In this document: positions 1 through 6,037 of the stretch, piece by piece
How the letters are laid out: the number at the start of each line of letters is the position of its first letter
Position numbering within the stretch: the stretch's first letter is position 1
Position numbers and translations under genes: made by a program
The notes under the pieces: model-generated
Seen by the model: only the letters and a program-made list of their open reading frames with translations
The model's database searches: none
What the model was told of the DNA's origin: nothing
Assembly (NCBI GenBank): GCA_002402125.1
Contig: NVVG01000054.1
Location: 3,457 to 11,120, forward strand
Source: Moraxellaceae bacterium
GTDB taxonomy: Bacteria; Pseudomonadota; Gammaproteobacteria; Pseudomonadales; Ketobacteraceae
Direction of reading: 5' to 3'
Length of the DNA: 7,664 nt

Positions 1-1190
1 CCTTTATCAAAATGGTCAAGCTCAGCACTGGACCCGCTTAGCCCAAGCTGCCAACGAACTCCTTCTTTCAGTGGTGAACTCCTTATGCGAAAATCAGCAC
101 CCGTCTTTTCTTCTAACCCATCAAAACGGAAACGGATATTCGATATTTCAGTGTCTGTAACGGTATCTTGCGTGGCAAAGTCCCAAGAAAACTCTCCGCT
201 CCACCGATATACCTGAAATTCAAATTTAATATCATTGAATCCAACATATTCCATTGTAGCTTGTGCCATCTTAAATTCTGTTTCGTGCTCGACAAACCGA
301 GCTGAGGACCCAGAAGCCGATCGTCGGAGACTTCGCTCCATAAAGTTCCCTAAAACCGATGCGGTAATGGCTAGATGTTCAGAGGGTGAATACGTTTCAA
401 ACGCTGTAAATGTCAATGTCTGCTGGGGAAGGTACATATCAAATGAGGTGTTGCGGTTAGGGCTATTGGGGTCGCTATTGGCACTATCGTATAAATAGTT
501 TAACTCTGGATTAGATTCATTGATATCGAATGAAAATCCGGCCACGTTGTCACCGGAACTTTGTGCCAGTGTAGCCGTTACATGACGATACTCACTTGAT
601 CCAGCGGATACATCGATTTCATTTTCATAAAAATCTTCTTTTTTTGTATGCAGATAGAGTACACCTTGAAATGCGTCAGCTCCATACAAGGCAGAGCCGG
701 GTCCTTGAATCACTTCAATTCGGGCCAGTGTTCCTAGTCCAATGTTATTTGCATGATAAAACCCGGTACTAAAAAGTTGATTGTTTATTGGGACACCGTC
801 GATAATCATAGATGTCCCTCGGGATCCCGGAACAATGGAAATCCCCCTGTAAGTTAGTCCTTCACTTGCTGTTGAATTCGTATTAATCGACATGCCTGGT
901 AAATGCCACATGGCTTCCCAAATGCTATGCGAGCCTCTACTGCGCCATTCAGCAGGAGAAACCACATCAACAGAGGAACCCACATCCAAAGAGTTCTCTT
1001 CGTAACCGGATGCGACAGTAACCACTTTGATATTTAATAGATGATCAAGAGGATAAACCGGATGCAACTTATCGATTTCAGCAATTGCTAGAATCGGGAT
1101 AACACCCATTGGGAGGGGCAGAATGAAGGCAATATAAAGTTTAGCACTGCGTTTTAACACCGATAAGTAACTGTTACCTTGAAGTAGCAT
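1..1190 (-). CDS. TonB-dependent outer-membrane receptor, N-terminal part (C-terminus beyond left edge)
   Basis: About 396 codons are open from the ATG at 1190 to the window edge, so the stop lies outside. Residues 1-37 look like a Sec signal peptide: basic stretch near residue 13 (KRSAK), hydrophobic core, likely cleavage after AIA. A TonB-box-like VVTVAS follows at about 56-61. Residues 65-185 read as a plug domain with its usual landmarks: WHLPGMSI near 95, TYRGI near 113, MIIDGVPINN near 128, and ARIEVIQGPGSALYGADAFQGV at about 156-177. The rest has the alternating pattern of early beta-barrel strands. Such receptors use TonB-ExbBD energy to import siderophores, cobalamin, sugars or other large ligands; the ligand cannot be told. 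A ribosome binding site, AGAGAGGGG, ends six bases before the start codon. The secreted esterase gene lies upstream on the same strand, 266 bp away. No frameshift is seen. Family call is firm; substrate unknown. Confidence 0.93.
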   Translation of the reverse strand, partial: MLLQGNSYLSVLKRSAKLYIAFILPLPMGVIPILAIAEIDKLHPVYPLDHLLNIKVVTVASGYEENSLDVGSSVDVVSPAEWRSRGSHSIWEAMWHLPGMSINTNSTASEGLTYRGISIVPGSRGTSMIIDGVPINNQLFSTGFYHANNIGLGTLARIEVIQGPGSALYGADAFQGVLYLHTKKEDFYENEIDVSAGSSEYRHVTATLAQSSGDNVAGFSFDINESNPELNYLYDSANSDPNSPNRNTSFDMYLPQQTLTFTAFETYSPSEHLAITASVLGNFMERSLRRSASGSSARFVEHETEFKMAQATMEYVGFNDIKFEFQVYRWSGEFSWDFATQDTVTDTEISNIRFRFDGLEEKTGADFRIRSSPLKEGVRWQLGLSGSSAELDHFDK

Positions 1191-1456
1191 AATAAGCCCC
1201 TCTCTTTACATACATAAGGGTAACAGGTACAAGTTTACCACCTTAAATACATTTCCCAAACTGTCGTGGTTAACTAAAATTGGCGACAATTTAAGGTTTT
1301 TCCAGAATACTCTTTCAACTTAATTTGGCCTGTTGCCGTCATTTAGCTGGAGCGACCCGATTTTGATATAGTAATCAACAATATAATTCGAGATTGAATG
1401 TTTGGCTTGGATTTTAAGTTATACAAAGCCACTATTGGAATCTCAAGTAAACCTAA
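1191..1456. other. Intergenic gap between esterase stop and TonB receptor start
   Basis: These 266 bases carry no recognisable gene, no GC-rich hairpin followed by a T-run, and no convincing repeat. On the minus strand this must hold the 3' end of the esterase transcript and probably a separate promoter for the receptor, given the length of the gap. I could not pick a convincing -35/-10 pair. A 27-codon plus-strand frame starting with ATG near 1398 and running into the esterase tail has no recognisable features and is not called. Confidence 0.5.
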
Positions 1457-2323
1457 TCATTCATTGATTATGCGTTCATAGAATTCCCATATAACCTGAC
1501 TAGCATCTAGGTCCTGATTACAACCATAAACAACGAAGTCAGTACCTGGCCAGCAATGGCCCACACCTTCACCTACACAGTGAGTGGTTTCAACACCTGC
1601 GTCACAGTCATCATAGGTAGTACAAGTAAATACGCCGAATGTTTCTGATTGCGAAGTGGTGCAGCTATTTAATTCAACCCAACGATTGAAGGTTTCTTCC
1701 TTTGAACTGAGTCCATCTTTTGCGCCGGATATCATAAGCACAGGCATGGGTTTGCTCGGGGTGCATTCATTCACATCATGATAGCCCATACCGGCCACCA
1801 CAGGTGCAATGCCTGCCAGTAGCTCGCTATCTTCACAGGCAATTGTATGTGCAAGATAGGCACCGTTAGACATGCCATCGGCAAATACTTTTGAGATATC
1901 TATATCAAGACCTCTTTCCAAGAGATCGTCTCTTATAGCTCTGATAAAACCGATGTCGTCTACATCATTTTTATAGGCGGGCGAACAACAGACGGGGCCA
2001 GCATTCCAAGAGTTACCTGTTCCGTTGGGTTGCACTAAGATAAATCCGTGAGTATCTGAAAGACTTTGAAAATTAGACATTAGCTCCAAAATTTGTCCAT
2101 TGACGATTACTGGGTGTAAATCGAAAACTAACGGTACGCTAGTATTGCCGTCATACCCTATGGGTACATGCAAATCATAGGTTCTTTCTACACTGTCGTG
2201 CTCTAATTCAATGGTATACTGACCCGGTGCTGTGACGGCCCCTTCCCAGGGCGCTTTGCTGCAGCCGATGGTCATAATGAGAGGGATACAAAATAACAGA
2301 AAGGGTTTGACGGTCCAGTTCAT
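1457..2323 (-). CDS. Secreted CE1 / PHB-depolymerase-like (LpqC-type) esterase lipoprotein
   Basis: This 288-residue protein is an alpha/beta hydrolase of the polyhydroxybutyrate depolymerase / feruloyl esterase group (COG3509-like). Residues 1-21 form a lipoprotein signal ending in MTIGC, with Cys21 as probable lipid attachment and Ser22 next to it, which by the Lol rule predicts the outer membrane. The lipobox is slightly off consensus (T at -3). The nucleophile is Ser152 in GMSNG; the likely triad partners are Asp203 (SGAKDG) and His256 (GHCWPG). The family signatures SWNAGPVCC near 105-113 and DDIGFIRAIRDDL near 122-134 are present. Ten cysteines remain after Cys21 (112, 113, 163, 187, 221, 234, 240, 249, 257, 268), consistent with disulphides in a periplasmic or surface protein. 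The usual HG after the first core strand is HP here (His70-Pro71). The start has AAAGG upstream with eight bases of spacing. The natural ester is not identifiable. Confidence 0.85.
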   Translation of the reverse strand: MNWTVKPFLLFCIPLIMTIGCSKAPWEGAVTAPGQYTIELEHDSVERTYDLHVPIGYDGNTSVPLVFDLHPVIVNGQILELMSNFQSLSDTHGFILVQPNGTGNSWNAGPVCCSPAYKNDVDDIGFIRAIRDDLLERGLDIDISKVFADGMSNGAYLAHTIACEDSELLAGIAPVVAGMGYHDVNECTPSKPMPVLMISGAKDGLSSKEETFNRWVELNSCTTSQSETFGVFTCTTYDDCDAGVETTHCVGEGVGHCWPGTDFVVYGCNQDLDASQVIWEFYERIINE

Positions 2324-2333
2324 GTTGGCAGCC

Positions 2334-2350
2334 TTTTTTTTATTATTATT
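2334..2350 (-). repeat. A8 tract and TAA triplet repeat in the esterase leader
   Basis: Read on the minus strand, three TAA-like triplets are followed by eight adenines and then GG, which together make the AAAAGG ribosome binding site of the esterase gene. The homopolymer therefore abuts the Shine-Dalgarno sequence. Slippage here would change leader length upstream of the binding site but not the SD-to-ATG spacing. Confidence 0.5.
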
Positions 2351-2545
2351 AGATAAGTACTCTCGAGATCTCTAGCATATTACATCAATCACTGAGCTTA
2401 GTACAATAACCATTCATTAAGCAGGGTTATTTACCGTGGACGGAACCCCAATGCATCGCCAGCATCAGGCCTTATATTTACAGTTTTTTCAATAACGCTC
2501 GGCTTCATATGTCGCGCTTTTCGTGACCTATATAAGAGTCACTTG

Positions 2546-2857
2546 TTATAAATTTGGATCAAATTGACACTGCCAACAGAATTCAAAACTACCATCGTTC
2601 TCTTCCTTGCATTCAGCGCAAACCCACGGGGCTTTGATTACAGGGTTTTCAAATTGAGTATCTATAATTTCAGATGCTTTTACAAAATCTTCATCCTTAA
2701 GTATCCATAATTCCAAAAACATATTCGCGATACCGAGTTCACCACCTGATGTATTGGAGTGTTCATTCTTCAAGAAACATTCAATACTACTTAACGCAAG
2801 AACGTTTTTTGCTGAGTATATAAATGCTCGATTTGAATTCCTATAGATTAACTTCAT
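2546..2857 (-). CDS. DUF2007 protein with C-terminal RanBP2-type zinc finger
   Basis: This 103-residue protein has two parts. Residues 1-68 match the DUF2007 family (annotated as putative prokaryotic signal-transducing proteins): the opening MKLIYRNSN, the AKNVLALSSIEC helix and strand, the NEHSNTSGGELG loop, and ELWILKDEDFVKASEII. Residues 78-97 form a short zinc ribbon: W78-x-C80-x2-C83-x3-N87-x6-C94-x2-C97, which is the RanBP2-type spacing exactly. No signal peptide or membrane segment is present, so it should be cytosolic. DUF2007 proteins are small ferredoxin-like folds of unresolved function; the zinc finger suggests a protein or nucleic-acid partner, which is inference. The start codon directly abuts a two-copy 15-base tandem repeat, and no clear Shine-Dalgarno sequence is visible. 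It lies 166 bp downstream of the DUF6151 gene on the same strand and 222 bp upstream of the esterase start. Confidence 0.85.
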   Translation of the reverse strand: MKLIYRNSNRAFIYSAKNVLALSSIECFLKNEHSNTSGGELGIANMFLELWILKDEDFVKASEIIDTQFENPVIKAPWVCAECKEENDGSFEFCWQCQFDPNL

Positions 2858-2887
2858 TTAACGTACCAATTTTTAACGTTCCAATTT
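2858..2887 (-). repeat. Two 15-base tandem repeats directly upstream of the DUF2007 start codon
   Basis: On the minus strand the unit AAATTGGAACGTTAA (2887-2873) is followed at once by AAATTGGTACGTTAA (2872-2858), differing at one base, and then by the ATG at 2857. The array therefore occupies the place where a ribosome binding site would be expected; only GG about 11 bases before the ATG could serve weakly. A possible degenerate third copy begins just outside (ATAAC on the plus strand at 2888). Confidence 0.8.
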
Positions 2888-2989
2888 ATAACAGTGTAAT
2901 GAACACCTCACGGAGTTGATCCACTCCCCCTCCTCCACATTCAATACCCTATAAATAATTCAGGGCTCTATTCCTGCGATGAGGATTAC

Positions 2990-3013
2990 TTAATAGTATA
3001 TGGGCACTATTAA
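2990..3013. other. AT-rich 8-bp perfect inverted repeat after the DUF6151 stop
   Basis: TTAATAGT (2990-2997) and ACTATTAA (3006-3013) are exact reverse complements around an 8-base loop, starting 10 bases beyond the DUF6151 stop codon on the minus strand. The position suits a transcript 3' end, but the stem is AT-rich and no T-run follows on the minus strand, so an intrinsic terminator is not supported. It may be a weak 3' stem or chance. Confidence 0.4.
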
Positions 3014-3023
3014 TTATTTCAAA

Positions 3024-3599
3024 TTATGCCGCTGGCCTACTTGGCTTTGAGGTGGGTTCGCCGCTGGCGTTAAAAAATGGAGAGGGTTTATTTAGACCTT
3101 TTATTTTCCACATACTCATTCTAGATATTAATCCAAGTATCGTTTTCAGTGGGGGTCTTGATTTAATTTTTTCTGGGGGAAGGTTTCCTCTTGCATCTTT
3201 ACCATTGAGGTGAGCTTTAATTGACCCTAAACTGTTCTCGGACTTAGCTTCGTGCTCCATAATATTGTGGACCATAGTAAAAAAAGGAATACTTGATTTA
3301 ATAGTGTTTCCCACGGGGGTTTTGCAACACTCAGTGTACCAGCGGTAAGGGCCCTTTGATGTAACTCGCATGCATCGTAATTGGTCTGATCCTTGGTGGA
3401 ATTTTACTTCCGAGGGAGGTATCAGAAAAACCTCCGTGCCGCCGAACTCATCTAATACCTTATCCTCTTGATTTAGGTGTTTTGCAAAGGCTTGGCAGCT
3501 TTTGCAGTAACAAACCATTCGTAATCCACTTTTGACAGTAATGTTACTCGCAGTGCCTTGAACCGTGCCGCAACTGCATTTCAAAGAAATTTCTGCCAT
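3024..3599 (-). CDS. DUF6151 family GFA-like zinc-binding protein
   Basis: This 191-residue protein matches the DUF6151 family, related to the GFA/CENP-V zinc fold. Diagnostic stretches are the N-terminal KCSCGTVQG (Cys8, Cys10), VCYCKSCQAFAKHL (Cys30, Cys32, Cys35), VLDEFGGTEVFLIPPSEVKF near 48-67, and LRCMRVTSKGPYRWYTECCK near 74-93 (Cys76, Cys91, Cys92), followed by TPVGNT. These cysteines are spaced as in GFA domains, where they hold structural and catalytic zinc. The GFA family includes glutathione-dependent formaldehyde-activating enzyme, but most members, this subfamily included, have no proven reaction. There is no signal peptide. The tail beyond residue 140 is basic and proline-rich (ends PTSKPSRPAA). 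AAGGA lies eight bases upstream of the ATG, inside the last unit of a tandem repeat. Family call is firm; function is not known. Confidence 0.87.
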   Translation of the reverse strand: MAEISLKCSCGTVQGTASNITVKSGLRMVCYCKSCQAFAKHLNQEDKVLDEFGGTEVFLIPPSEVKFHQGSDQLRCMRVTSKGPYRWYTECCKTPVGNTIKSSIPFFTMVHNIMEHEAKSENSLGSIKAHLNGKDARGNLPPEKIKSRPPLKTILGLISRMSMWKIKGLNKPSPFFNASGEPTSKPSRPAA

Positions 3600-3605
3600 T
3601 TTGTT

Positions 3606-3647
3606 GTTCCTTATGGGTACTATTTTATTGGTACTATTTTATGGGTA
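3606..3647 (-). repeat. Three 14-base tandem units in the DUF6151 leader, last one carrying the ribosome binding site
   Basis: On the minus strand the units are TACCCATAAAATAG (3647-3634), TACCAATAAAATAG (3633-3620) and TACCCATAAGGAAC (3619-3606). The first two differ by one base; the third keeps the first nine bases and then becomes AAGGAAC, which supplies the Shine-Dalgarno sequence for the ATG at 3599. Copy-number change would alter leader length without altering SD-to-ATG spacing. Confidence 0.8.
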
Positions 3648-3783
3648 TTCTCGTTAATTTGGGGTCTTGTCGACTTGTTTTGGTCGACTCTTTGGAGCAT
3701 AACATATTAAAATTGGGGAACTAGGGGTTTTCCCGTGTAAAAGGACAATATTCATTTTTATAGGGATGTTGGGGGGAGGTGTC

Positions 3784-3807
3784 GTGCTGTGAGTACACCC
3801 ACAGCAC
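3784..3807. other. Perfect 8-bp inverted repeat with 8-base loop
   Basis: GTGCTGTG (3784-3791) and CACAGCAC (3800-3807) are exact reverse complements separated by eight bases. It sits about 185 bp upstream of the DUF6151 start and 78 bp beyond the stop of the PF10118 gene, both on the minus strand. Read on the minus strand no T-run follows; read on the plus strand TTTGATC follows but no plus-strand gene precedes it. It could be a weak terminator for the PF10118 gene, an operator for the DUF6151 promoter, or an RNA stem. Confidence 0.5.
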
Positions 3808-3833
3808 TTTGATCACATTGAGTTGTGGATTCC

Positions 3834-3855
3834 CTCCACTATTTCTCCACTATTT
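3834..3855. repeat. 11-base tandem duplication beyond the PF10118 stop codon
   Basis: CTCCACTATTT occurs twice without a gap (3834-3844 and 3845-3855), followed by a further CTCC. It lies in the 3' untranslated region of the PF10118 gene. It is probably a recent slippage duplication with no assigned role. Confidence 0.7.
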
Positions 3856-3884
3856 CTCCGTTATATCAATCTCGGATAATAACG

Positions 3885-4775
3885 CTAAGATACCACCGCA
3901 ATCTGCTCATTATTATCATTTTCAAAACACTCATATTGGGTCTTGTTTATTTCAAAATCTGCATATTTGGAAGCTTTCCAAGCCGCTATAAGTTCGCTGT
4001 TGTCCACATCCCATGGATGAAAGTCTTTTCTATAAAAATCCAAATAAGGTTTACGCATATTTCTGATCATGCCTTTCACACCAAAAAAGAATGTCCACGC
4101 GCCTTTAACGTCTCTCCCGCTGGGCAACGACCTAGCCAAGATATGCGTCATTACTTGGTAGTACAGCATGGTAAGGGAAAAATCAATGGTAACTAACGCC
4201 ATATGAAGACGCAGATGATTTCTGTCGTCAACTAACGTTTGATACACATCAAAGGCAACGGATTTATGCTCAATCTCTTCAACCGTATGCCAAAGAAATA
4301 ATGACTTAAGAGATTCCGGCAAGTCATTGAGGACATCCTGATTGCTAAGAAAAAACTCTGACATTATGGCAGTGATATGCTCAAAACTAACGGTACGGGC
4401 AAGGCGACTTTCAGCACTCAGGTATTTGTTAAGCCATGAAATTTTATCTCTCAGTTTTGCTTCAATTTTAGGAGTATTCCAACCCTGTTCATCGAAAGCG
4501 TAATTTAATTGCCGATGTTGAAAACTGTGCTGACCTTCCTGGCCAATAAACTCTTTAATCTCCTTTTGCAATTCAGCATTGCTAATACGGTCTTTAAACA
4601 GCCTTACCGACTCAATAAATTCTTTCTCACCAGGTGGAAATGTGGCAGACATCACTGCAAAAAAAGAGGACACAATAGAATTTCCGCCCCAGAAATTTGC
4701 AGTATTGATATCTTTAAAATCAAACTGCATTTTTCGAGCGCGGATGTTGGGTTTATTTATGATTGTTATTGGCAT
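3885..4775 (-). CDS. PF10118 family metal-dependent hydrolase (ferritin-like, putative diiron)
   Basis: This 296-residue protein matches the predicted metal-dependent hydrolase family COG3687/PF10118 along its whole length. The metal-ligand-rich helices are visible: FPPGEKEFIESVR at 46-58 (Glu50, Glu52, Glu55), EFIGQEGQHSFQH at 75-87 (Glu80, His83, His87), SFEHITAIMSE at 130-140 (Glu132, His133) and WHTVEEIEHKSVAFDVY at 162-178 (His163, Glu166, Glu167, Glu169, His170). The C-terminal PYLDFYRKDFHPWD at 243-256 is also typical. The pattern resembles a helical ferritin-like carboxylate-bridged site. A hydrophobic stretch near 193-213 may be a membrane-contacting helix. Substrate and reaction are not established; the hydrolase name is a prediction. 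The start is supported by AGGAG nine bases upstream. It is transcribed away from the AraC-family gene, a common arrangement for a regulator and its target, so that gene is the best candidate for its control. Confidence 0.88.
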   Translation of the reverse strand: MPITIINKPNIRARKMQFDFKDINTANFWGGNSIVSSFFAVMSATFPPGEKEFIESVRLFKDRISNAELQKEIKEFIGQEGQHSFQHRQLNYAFDEQGWNTPKIEAKLRDKISWLNKYLSAESRLARTVSFEHITAIMSEFFLSNQDVLNDLPESLKSLFLWHTVEEIEHKSVAFDVYQTLVDDRNHLRLHMALVTIDFSLTMLYYQVMTHILARSLPSGRDVKGAWTFFFGVKGMIRNMRKPYLDFYRKDFHPWDVDNSELIAAWKASKYADFEINKTQYECFENDNNEQIAVVS

Positions 4776-4804
4776 GCTTTCGAACTCCTAAACTGTGCAA
4801 CGAA

Positions 4805-4825
4805 TGTGGTAGCATCACTATCACA
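4805..4825. promoter_or_regulatory. Imperfect 21-bp inverted repeat, possible operator
   Basis: TGTGGTAG (4805-4812), a 5-base spacer, then CTATCACA (4818-4825) form arms matching at 7 of 8 positions. The element begins 29 bases upstream of the hydrolase start and ends 56 bases upstream of the AraC start, so a bound protein could affect both promoters. It does not fit the CRP spacing. Binding partner unknown. Confidence 0.4.
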
Positions 4826-4845
4826 CGTTAGACTGAGGAGTATTA

Positions 4846-4876
4846 GGTGAATTGGGATCGAGTTACTGGTGAAATT
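4846..4876 (+). promoter_or_regulatory. GGTGAA direct repeats 22 bp apart, possible AraC-type site
   Basis: GGTGAATT at 4846-4853 recurs as GGTGAAATT at 4868-4876, in phase with about two helical turns. AraC-family proteins typically bind tandem half-sites about 21 bp apart. The second copy overlaps the only ribosome binding candidate of the regulator gene, so occupation could repress its own expression. This is inference from spacing alone. Confidence 0.35.
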
Positions 4877-4881
4877 AGACC

Positions 4882-5931
4882 ATGAGAGATGAGCAGGTTA
4901 TTTTGGGAAATGGGATACATGGCATGGCCATGGAATATCTTCTTGTATTTCAAGAGCTTGCGATAGAGTATGGAGTTTCACCTCAGGCAATCCTAAAAAA
5001 CACAGGAGTACCGCTCGACGCCTTGATTCAGCAAGATTCCCGAATTGGCCACCACTCCTTTAGCCAGGCTGTGAAAAACCTTATCGATGTTATTGATGAC
5101 CCCACACTCCCCCTGCAATACGCCAAGCGGTTGACAATGCTACGCCACGGGGCGCTGGGTTATGCCTTCCAAGCAGCCAAAAACCTTTCCGAAACATCTG
5201 AACTTCTCACGAAGTATATTGATACTCGAACGGGAGGTGGTCAGCGATTCGAGCTAATTAAGAGTAAGAGTAATAATACAATGTCCATTGTGTTTACTAT
5301 TGAAAGACAGGAGTTTGGAGCAGATGTAGAGCTTTTCCAATACCTCACGTTACTGTTCAATATTGAGTACTTAGGCCGCTACCTAACGGGGACTTTGCGA
5401 GAAAATGTTGTTAACGAAATCCATTTAACCGGTGCAGTCCAGGGTGTAATTCCTGACAATGCCACCCCCCCAGGGTTAACGATCAAATTTGACCAATCCT
5501 TTAATCAACTAATATGCCCTAAAGAGTATTTCTATCGCCCTTTAGTTACCACTGACACCAAGGTATTTAACACGGCAATTGATCAAGTGGAAAAAGAAAT
5601 GATGCTACTGGATCCTGTAGTCGATATCGCAATAATTGTACGTAATAAATTGCGAGAGCACATCGGTAAACTACCTTCATTGCAGAAAATGGCGGATGAA
5701 TTACATTTCTCCACCAGTAGCTTAAAACGAAAACTTAAACACGTGGGCACAACCTATCAACAATTACGTGAGTCTGTGCTTTTCCATAAAGCTAATTACT
5801 TGTTGGTGACAACGAGATATCCCATTGAGCAGATAGCAGACAAATTGGGATATGCCGATGCCAGTAATTTTAACAAGGCTTTTAAGCAGTGGAGTGGATC
5901 GACGCCTAGTGAATATCGTAAAAAGCAGTGA
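4882..5931 (+). CDS. AraC-family transcriptional regulator with AraC_N (arabinose-binding-like) domain
   Basis: This 349-residue protein is an AraC/XylS-type regulator of the OruR-like class. Residues about 20-210 form the AraC_N ligand-sensing domain, with typical features such as LRHGALGYAFQAAKNLSE at 87-104. Residues about 248-349 hold the paired helix-turn-helix domain: the first around PSLQKMADELHFSTSSLKRKL (265-285), the second around YPIEQIADKLGYADASNFNK (313-332), ending in AFKQWSGSTPSEYR. The ATG at 4882 is the first in a frame closed by TAG six bases earlier, so no longer start is possible; ATGs at 4924 and 4930 are alternatives, the first with GGGA upstream. It is divergent from the PF10118 hydrolase gene, which it probably controls. 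Effector unknown. No clear terminator follows; a 6-bp stem at 5940-5958 lacks a T-run. Confidence 0.93.
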   Translation: MRDEQVILGNGIHGMAMEYLLVFQELAIEYGVSPQAILKNTGVPLDALIQQDSRIGHHSFSQAVKNLIDVIDDPTLPLQYAKRLTMLRHGALGYAFQAAKNLSETSELLTKYIDTRTGGGQRFELIKSKSNNTMSIVFTIERQEFGADVELFQYLTLLFNIEYLGRYLTGTLRENVVNEIHLTGAVQGVIPDNATPPGLTIKFDQSFNQLICPKEYFYRPLVTTDTKVFNTAIDQVEKEMMLLDPVVDIAIIVRNKLREHIGKLPSLQKMADELHFSTSSLKRKLKHVGTTYQQLRESVLFHKANYLLVTTRYPIEQIADKLGYADASNFNKAFKQWSGSTPSEYRKKQ

Positions 5932-6037
5932 CGAAAAGTGTGAATGCTAAATATTCACTGGGGATATCCCTATTAACCTCAAGCCGGTGGGTATTCTAGT
6001 GTTTCTAACTCTATGTTTTCTAATAATCTCTAGTAAG

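Larger units (their letters stand above)
4776..4881. promoter_or_regulatory. Divergent promoter region between PF10118 hydrolase and AraC regulator
   Basis: These 106 bases must hold the start signals for both divergent genes. The minus-strand gene has AGGAG at 4789-4785. The plus-strand gene has only GGTGA about ten bases before its ATG. Two possible protein-binding patterns lie inside and are listed separately. No convincing full -35/-10 pair was found for either direction. Confidence 0.6.

Noticed and set aside
113..498. Small frames inside the TonB receptor region on both strands
   Set aside because: The receptor frame is open without interruption from 1190 to the left edge and carries clear plug motifs, so these are out-of-frame shadows.
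3669..3688. Two GTCGAC sites forming a possible 6-bp stem
   Set aside because: Each is a self-complementary hexamer, so apparent pairing is expected; there is no T-run or longer symmetry.
3779..4196. Plus-strand frames of 70 and 123 codons opposite the PF10118 gene tail
   Set aside because: They are antisense to a well-supported coding region, lack ribosome binding sites and family motifs, and cross repeats and low-complexity sequence.
4805..4825. CRP-like binding site
   Set aside because: TGTG and CACA are present, but the core spacing does not match TGTGA-N6-TCACA.
4509..4850. Plus-strand frames of 113 and 70 codons opposite the PF10118 gene start
   Set aside because: They are antisense shadows of a conserved protein and run through the divergent promoter region with no motif of their own.
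5940..5970. 6-bp stem and GGGATATCCC palindrome after the AraC gene, considered as a terminator
   Set aside because: The stem is short, the palindrome has no loop, and no T-run follows on the plus strand.
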